Shown one piece after another: positions 35,126 through 39,871 of a stretch of DNA of 39,871 bases. Position 1 is the first letter of the stretch. The number at the start of each line of letters is the position of its first letter. The notes below the pieces were generated by a model. It worked only from the letters and a program-made list of their open reading frames with translations, did not search any database and had not been told where the DNA came from. The DNA lies in contig CP070675.1 of the NCBI GenBank assembly GCA_020352215.1, positions 4,252,572 through 4,292,442 on the forward strand. The letters are read 5' to 3'. The position numbers and the translations under genes were made by a program. The DNA comes from Phycisphaerales bacterium (lineage in GTDB: Bacteria; Planctomycetota; Phycisphaerae; Sedimentisphaerales; Anaerobacaceae).

Positions 35126-36634
35126 ATGAGTGGATACCTTGATTGGATACCGCCAAAGATCGCGTCGAAGCTATTTCGCTGCCTACGTAACACGCCGCAT
35201 GTGAGAAAGAGGCTGGACGAGAAGTACGACAAGATCCTTGGCGAACTACGGACCAAAACCAGGCCATACAAGAACTCGCACACGACGTATTCGAGCATTC
35301 CTGAGATCGGACGTGACAGGAACGACATCCTCAAGGAAATGGAGCAGATTGGAGCGGCCGAAACATCCCAATGGAAGGATGGGTTCGTTTCGGGTGCAGT
35401 ATACCACGGCGACGATGAACACATAGAGTTCCTCAACAAGGTATATGCCGTCCACTCGCAGAGCAATCCGCTGCATCCTGATGTCTGGCCGAGCAGTACA
35501 AAGTATGAGGCTGAGATTGTCGCCATGACTGCCGAGATGCTCGGAGCAAAAGGGACCTCGAAGGACACCGGCGCGGACGAGGAAATATGCGGAGTCGTTT
35601 CATCGGGGGGTACAGAGAGCATCCTGCTTGCCATGAAGGCCTATCGAGACAGAGCACGCGCCGCGAGGGGTATTAGAAAGCCCGAAATGATTGTCCCTTC
35701 CACGGCGCACGCGGCCTTTGACAAAGCTGCTCAGTATTTCAATATCAAGATCATCCGCGTCCCAGTGGACCACCGTTTCAGGGCGGATGTCGACGAAACG
35801 AGGAGGGCCATCACCAAAAACACGATCGTCATTGTCGGCTCGGCGCCTTCTTTCCCGCACGGCATTATCGATCCCATCGAGCAGCTGTCTGAACTGGCCA
35901 GGCAAAGGAGCATCGGTTTTCACACGGATGCCTGTCTTGGCGGATTTGTTTTGCCGTGGGCCAGAAAGCTCGGCTATGATATTCCACCTTTCGATTTTGC
36001 GCTTCCCGGGGTCACATCCATCTCTGCCGACACGCACAAATACGGGTACGCACCCAAAGGGACATCGGTCGTCCTGTATAGAGGCTCAGATCTTCGCCGC
36101 TATCAGTATTTTAAGGTGGCGGATTGGCCGGGCGGTCTGTATTTTTCACCGACGCTGGCCGGGAGCAGACCTGGCGCTTTGAGCGCGGCGTGTTGGGCGT
36201 CTATGGTGGCCGTTGGGCAACACGGGTACATGCAGGCCGTGCAAAGGATAATTCAGACCGCCTCCGCGATAAAGAAGGAGATTGAGAGGATGCCCGATCT
36301 ACATGTCTTGGGGGAACCTCTCTGGGTCATCGCGTTCGGTTCCGAAACTCTCGACGTATACAGAGTGATGGATTGCATGACCGCCAAACATTGGAGTCTC
36401 AATGGGCTTCACAAGCCAGCGTGCCTTCATCTATGTGTGACTCTCAGACACACACAACCGGGCGCCCCGGAGAGGTTCATACACGACCTGAAGGAGGCCG
36501 TCGAATATGTGAAGGCCAACCCGCAGACCGAAGGTGGAATGGCGCCGGTATACGGAATGGCCGCTACACTGCCGGTTCGCAGCGTCATAGAAGACCTGCT
36601 GGAACGTTACATTGACCTTCTGTACGAAGTGTGA
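35126..36634 (+). CDS. PLP-dependent lyase of the sphingosine-1-phosphate lyase family
   Basis: A 502-residue fold-type I PLP enzyme. GGAGG lies 12 bases before the ATG at 35126. The match to sphingosine-1-phosphate lyase is strong: SGAVYHGD (89-96), [42 protein letters not shown] (His195), [27 protein letters not shown] (Asp268) and the PLP lysine in [14 protein letters not shown] (Lys305). The eukaryotic N-terminal membrane anchor is missing, as in other bacterial homologues. Known members cleave phosphorylated long-chain amino alcohols into a fatty aldehyde and phosphoethanolamine. The flanking kinase and aldehyde dehydrogenase could supply the phosphate and consume the aldehyde. A non-sphingoid substrate is possible because the kinase is FGGY-type. 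Confidence 0.9.
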   Translation: MSGYLDWIPPKIASKLFRCLRNTPHVRKRLDEKYDKILGELRTKTRPYKNSHTTYSSIPEIGRDRNDILKEMEQIGAAETSQWKDGFVSGAVYHGDDEHIEFLNKVYAVHSQSNPLHPDVWPSSTKYEAEIVAMTAEMLGAKGTSKDTGADEEICGVVSSGGTESILLAMKAYRDRARAARGIRKPEMIVPSTAHAAFDKAAQYFNIKIIRVPVDHRFRADVDETRRAITKNTIVIVGSAPSFPHGIIDPIEQLSELARQRSIGFHTDACLGGFVLPWARKLGYDIPPFDFALPGVTSISADTHKYGYAPKGTSVVLYRGSDLRRYQYFKVADWPGGLYFSPTLAGSRPGALSAACWASMVAVGQHGYMQAVQRIIQTASAIKKEIERMPDLHVLGEPLWVIAFGSETLDVYRVMDCMTAKHWSLNGLHKPACLHLCVTLRHTQPGAPERFIHDLKEAVEYVKANPQTEGGMAPVYGMAATLPVRSVIEDLLERYIDLLYEV

Positions 36635-36693
36635 GGCGAAACATTCCCACAAATCCGGGAGGATTCAAAAACTGCTAATTGGATTCGGGTGCT

Positions 36694-38058
36694 ATGAAGA
36701 AGATTCTCGAAAAACAAAAAGAGTTCTTTGCAAGCGGGCAGACGAAACCTATCGCTTACCGCGTCAGGATGCTTAGAACGTTACGCGAAGCAATTCTCGC
36801 TTTCGAAGAGGACATCCTTGATGCATTGCACAAAGACCTGAAAAGGTCAAGGCTCGACGCGTACACAACTGAAGTCGGCCAGTGCTTGGCCGAGATTACC
36901 TTTGTGCTCAAACGTCTGAAGAAATGGATGAAGCCCCGGAGAGTTGGTGCACCGAGAGTGTTGCCCTTATCCAGGGCTTGGATTGTCTCTGAACCACTTG
37001 GGATATCTCTGATTCTGTCTCCATGGAACTATCCTTTCACGCTTGCAATCTTACCTCTTGTCGCATCTCTGGCGGCTGGAAACTGTGTGATTTTGAAACC
37101 CTCGGAAATCTCAAGAGAGACCGAACGCGTAATTGCGGAGATGATGGCCAAACACTTCGATGATCGATCTGTTTCCGTGGTCTGCGGCGGCCCGGACACC
37201 ACACAAAAGCTGCTTGAGCACAGATTCGATCATATTTTCTATACAGGCGGTGAGACTGTCGGCAAAATCGTGATGAAAGCCGCCGCGCAGCACACGACCC
37301 CCGTCACGCTGGAGCTGGGCGGAAAGAGTCCCTGCGTTGTAGACGAAAACTGCAATCTGGAACGAGCGGCCAGGAGAATCACGTGGGGTAAGTTCTTGAA
37401 CGCTGGCCAGATCTGTGTGGCTCCTGACTATCTGCTCCTCCACAAAAACCTAAAAGAAGAGATGGTCGGGGAGGTGGCGAGATGGATTACGAAGTTCTAC
37501 GGTGAAAGGCCTTGCGACAGCGCGGACTATGGAAGGATTATCAACAAATCACACTTTGACCGACTGACCGGCCTCTTGCAGGATGGAAATGTGATTCTCG
37601 GTGGGCAGACAAACCGCGAAGACCTCTACATTTCACCTACCGTGATCGACAGCGTCTCCGACGATGCAGACCTTATGAATGAGGAAATCTTCGGGCCTAT
37701 CTTACCGATTCTCGAATTCGGCGATGTGTCCGAAGCTATTGACCTTATTAACAGAAGACCGAAGCCACTTGCATTGTACGTGTTTTCCCGAGACAAAGGA
37801 TTTCAGCAAGAGGTCATCTCCAAAACATCGTCGGGTGGTGTGTGCATAAACGATACGCTCGTTCATCTGGCCGTCTCGAATCTCCCCTTCGGAGGTGTCG
37901 GCAATAGTGGTTTTGGAAGGTATCATGGAAAGGCCGGTTTCGATACGTTCTCCAATCCGAAAAGTGTTCTTCGCCAGACAATGCTTTTTGACATTCCCAA
38001 AAGGTTTCCGCCGGCAGACGAACTGGGCTTCAAGATACTGCGATATCTCTTGAAATGA
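36694..38058 (+). CDS. aldehyde dehydrogenase, ALDH3-like (fatty aldehyde type)
   Basis: A 454-residue NAD(P)-dependent dehydrogenase oxidising aldehydes to acids. Its short length and N-terminus (LEKQKEFFASGQTKPIAYRV) match ALDH3/AlkH-like enzymes. LILSPWNYPF (cofactor side), Glu207 in TLELGGKSP and catalytic Cys241 in NAGQICVAPDY are present; the C-terminal LPFGGVGNSGFGRYHG is also characteristic. A C-terminal membrane helix as in mammalian fatty aldehyde dehydrogenase is not obvious. The ATG at 36694 fits the family best; GGGAGG lies some 30 bases upstream, and a TTG at 36679 would sit closer to it. It follows the lyase by 59 bases, consistent with oxidation of the lyase's aldehyde product. 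Confidence 0.9.
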   Translation: MKKILEKQKEFFASGQTKPIAYRVRMLRTLREAILAFEEDILDALHKDLKRSRLDAYTTEVGQCLAEITFVLKRLKKWMKPRRVGAPRVLPLSRAWIVSEPLGISLILSPWNYPFTLAILPLVASLAAGNCVILKPSEISRETERVIAEMMAKHFDDRSVSVVCGGPDTTQKLLEHRFDHIFYTGGETVGKIVMKAAAQHTTPVTLELGGKSPCVVDENCNLERAARRITWGKFLNAGQICVAPDYLLLHKNLKEEMVGEVARWITKFYGERPCDSADYGRIINKSHFDRLTGLLQDGNVILGGQTNREDLYISPTVIDSVSDDADLMNEEIFGPILPILEFGDVSEAIDLINRRPKPLALYVFSRDKGFQQEVISKTSSGGVCINDTLVHLAVSNLPFGGVGNSGFGRYHGKAGFDTFSNPKSVLRQTMLFDIPKRFPPADELGFKILRYLLK

Positions 38059-38070
38059 GCGCGAGATATC

Positions 38071-39717
38071 TCATTCCCAAGGCGCTGGTTTGAAATTCCG
38101 ATCGGCGATTCGTCCAAACCGGATCGGTGGCCCTCCTCGTTCGAACGCACCGAGATCAGGTGCGTCGCCGATGAAGTCGTCGTTGAACCCGGGAATGATA
38201 TTTCCGGCGTCGATGACCGGATTCGGAACCGTGACTACCGGGTCGGTGATAGTGACCGTTCGCCCTCCTCCTTGGATCTTCACCTTTCCCCACTGGATCT
38301 TGGTCGTGGTCAGGGCAGGGAAGAACTCGAGATTCGTCGAAGGAATGAAGGAAGGTTTTCCACGAAGACCGTGGCGTTCTTTTGCCAGTCCACGATCCAT
38401 GCCGGTGAAGAGATCGTAATCAAAGTCACTCGGCGGATCGGCTTCTCGGGAAGACGTGAGCCTTCCGCGGCAATCAAAGATATTGTTTCGGGTGACCGTG
38501 TTTGGATTCACATGTCCGCTGAACACGTGGAATGAGCCCTTCGGCTGCAAAGCCGTGTTGTGAAAGACGTAGCGCCGCCCACCACCGAACTCATCCCGTT
38601 GGCCCACTTTGATCATGGAGCCACCCAACGGATCCTTGTGTGTAGACCGGCTCAGTCCAAACACGTTTCGGAAGATGTAAAGGGGACCCTTCGACGTGCA
38701 CGCAACGGCGATATGTTGAAACGTGTGATGTGTGTAATTGCCCCAGATCCGCACGTTCATGTTTGCGCCTTCGCTCTCTATGGCATCGTCCCAGACATTG
38801 GAGATGATATTTCCATAAATGTCCGAATCCCGGTTCGGGCTGCCTTCATAACTGAAATTCGAAGATCCTCCAAAGGCGTCGTTGTATCCGTGATCCTCGG
38901 TGGACCGGATCTCATTGTAGCGGATCACATTTGCCCCTGCGGAGTTGTTCAGGCTGATCGCCTGGGGACCGGCCGGATGGCCGTCATCCCAATCGTTCGA
39001 TCCGCCGCGCGGATTCTCGATCAGGTTGCGCTGGACCGTCAGACGGCCGGCGCCGCGCTTCGCGTAGATGGCGCTGTCCATGTTCCCCGTGTTTCCATAC
39101 GTAACAGGACCACCGACCCGTCCCCAGAAGGTAATCCTGCAGTCTTCAATCACGATATCGTGTCTTCCGCCTTCGATCAGGATTCCGTGTCTGGCGGCGT
39201 TCTTCAGTTCCAGACCGCGGATTATGACATAATCAGCGTCGACAAGGATATTGTGCTCGGCCGCGTTCATCACATCTATCGTTGCATGATCCTCTGCCAC
39301 TACAAGGTGATACGCTTCGGGCGTCCCTGATCTCTCGATCCGCAACGGCTCTCGCCTTGTCCCGGCTTCGATGCGAGTGATTAGACCTGTTGGGAAATGA
39401 TCGGACCGCGTCCTCGCCTCAATCCTCTCTCTCGAACCAGCAAGGATCAGTTCGATTTCGTAGTCTGTATTAGGAGTCAGATTCACGAGACTGCTACGGT
39501 ACTGACCATCGCGCGAATCGTAAGCTGCATCCAGCCCCGACTTCCACAAGTCTGAGCCTTTCTCTCGATACCGGACTTGGCATCTGCCGTTGACGTCCGT
39601 TTTGTGGTAAATGCCTACGCACTCATACGTGGCCACCGTGTAAGTTGTCTCGTCGGAACCGACCGCAAAGCTCTCAAGCGAACACGCCAATAGAAAAATG
39701 AACGGTAATGCAACCAT
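38071..39717 (-). CDS. secreted right-handed parallel beta-helix protein
   Basis: A 548-residue exported protein. The start at 39717 follows AAGGGA by six bases; an upstream in-frame ATG at 39735 has a weaker site. The signal peptide (LPFIFLLACSLESFAVG) is followed by an Fn3-like segment (CQVRYREKGSDLWKSG, LVNLTPNTDYEIELIL) and then tandem beta-helix coils (ADYVIIRGLELKNAARHGIL, HDIVIEDCRITFWGRVG, LTVQRNLIENPRGGSND, SDIYGNIISNVWDDAIES, VRIWGNYTHHTFQHIAV). It ends with IIPGFNDDFIGDAPDLGAFE, a common C-terminal motif of planctomycete right-handed beta-helix proteins. The fold is shared by pectate and alginate lyases, but catalytic residues are not identified, so lyase activity is only a possibility. 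It is convergent with the dehydrogenase, with 12 bases between stops. Confidence 0.8.
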   Translation of the reverse strand: MVALPFIFLLACSLESFAVGSDETTYTVATYECVGIYHKTDVNGRCQVRYREKGSDLWKSGLDAAYDSRDGQYRSSLVNLTPNTDYEIELILAGSRERIEARTRSDHFPTGLITRIEAGTRREPLRIERSGTPEAYHLVVAEDHATIDVMNAAEHNILVDADYVIIRGLELKNAARHGILIEGGRHDIVIEDCRITFWGRVGGPVTYGNTGNMDSAIYAKRGAGRLTVQRNLIENPRGGSNDWDDGHPAGPQAISLNNSAGANVIRYNEIRSTEDHGYNDAFGGSSNFSYEGSPNRDSDIYGNIISNVWDDAIESEGANMNVRIWGNYTHHTFQHIAVACTSKGPLYIFRNVFGLSRSTHKDPLGGSMIKVGQRDEFGGGRRYVFHNTALQPKGSFHVFSGHVNPNTVTRNNIFDCRGRLTSSREADPPSDFDYDLFTGMDRGLAKERHGLRGKPSFIPSTNLEFFPALTTTKIQWGKVKIQGGGRTVTITDPVVTVPNPVIDAGNIIPGFNDDFIGDAPDLGAFERGGPPIRFGRIADRNFKPAPWE

Positions 39718-39871
39718 GGGTGTCCCTTCCATCATAGAACCTTGTGGAACCAGAAGTCGTTTGCTCTGAGCTTTCGCATCTGCCTGACATTCGTACCAAG
39801 TGTTTGAAGATGCCCCATCATAGCGTGGACTCTTGAAATCTCAAGTCTTTAGGTTGCCAGAGAGACTTGCA

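Noticed and set aside
38560..39330. 256-codon plus-strand frame
   Set aside because: Antisense to the beta-helix gene; no domain or start signal.

Overview
The window looks like the accessory-rich chromosome of a heterotrophic member of the Planctomycetota, probably a Phycisphaerae/Sedimentisphaerales-type lineage. This is an inference from gene content: Tat-exported TIM-barrel sugar enzymes, DUF5077/DUF3472 proteins, a dockerin-bearing leucine-rich-repeat giant, PEP-CTERM, GLUG and LamG tail fragments, and an ECF sigma factor in a three-gene unit with a membrane protein and a secreted protein. No rRNA or marker gene is present to fix the taxonomy. Gene starts mostly carry good Shine-Dalgarno sites (GGAGG/AAGGAG).

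Layout. (1) 1-3105: the 3' end of a tRNA, a bidirectional terminator, and a large secreted modular protein (cadherin-like repeats, PKD, DUF1349-like, PA14) on the minus strand. Its 5' end is abruptly joined to the start of an unrelated winged-helix gene. (2) 3241-7422: an exported sugar-isomerase-like lipoprotein, two tiny minus-strand genes (a zinc ribbon and a conserved 93-residue protein) surrounded by strong hairpins, a pair of hairpins sharing an identical purine-rich loop, a membrane-anchored strictosidine-synthase-like protein and a cold-shock protein. (3) 7615-15355: a minus-strand heavy-metal RND efflux operon, in transcription order His/Asp-rich secreted protein, outer-membrane CzcC-like, adaptor CzcB-like with His-rich termini, pump CzcA-like, and a lipoprotein. 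Three of its junctions are ATGA overlaps or gaps of about 20 bases. (4) 15470-17113: a GLUG-protein remnant, an insertion sequence whose transposase is split by one in-frame amber codon, and tRNA-Arg(CCT). (5) 17394-25045: a carbohydrate-processing block with a Tat-exported xylose-isomerase-like protein, a secreted beta-sandwich protein, a Tat-exported aldo/keto-reductase-like protein, a GH5 endoglucanase, an amidohydrolase fused to a CBM9-like module, and a DUF5077/DUF3472 protein. (6) 25254-29832: a radical SAM protein, an orphan PEP-CTERM tail and the LRR-dockerin giant. (7) 30594-32768: an ECF sigma factor, a membrane protein and a secreted protein, translationally coupled. (8) 33451-38058: a plus-strand cluster of FGGY kinase, sphingosine-1-phosphate-lyase-like PLP enzyme and ALDH3-type aldehyde dehydrogenase. 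(9) 38071-39717: a secreted parallel beta-helix protein.

The most interesting unit is the kinase-lyase-dehydrogenase cluster. It has the logic of a complete catabolic module: phosphorylate an alcohol, cleave the C-C bond of a phosphorylated amino alcohol by PLP chemistry, then oxidise the released aldehyde. The kinase, however, is from a sugar/polyol kinase family not known to act on sphingoid bases. Second in interest are the twin hairpins at 5579-5717 and the amidohydrolase-CBM9 fusion. Several decayed gene tails (LamG, GLUG, PEP-CTERM and an unrecognised C-terminus before the kinase) show that the region has been rearranged repeatedly.
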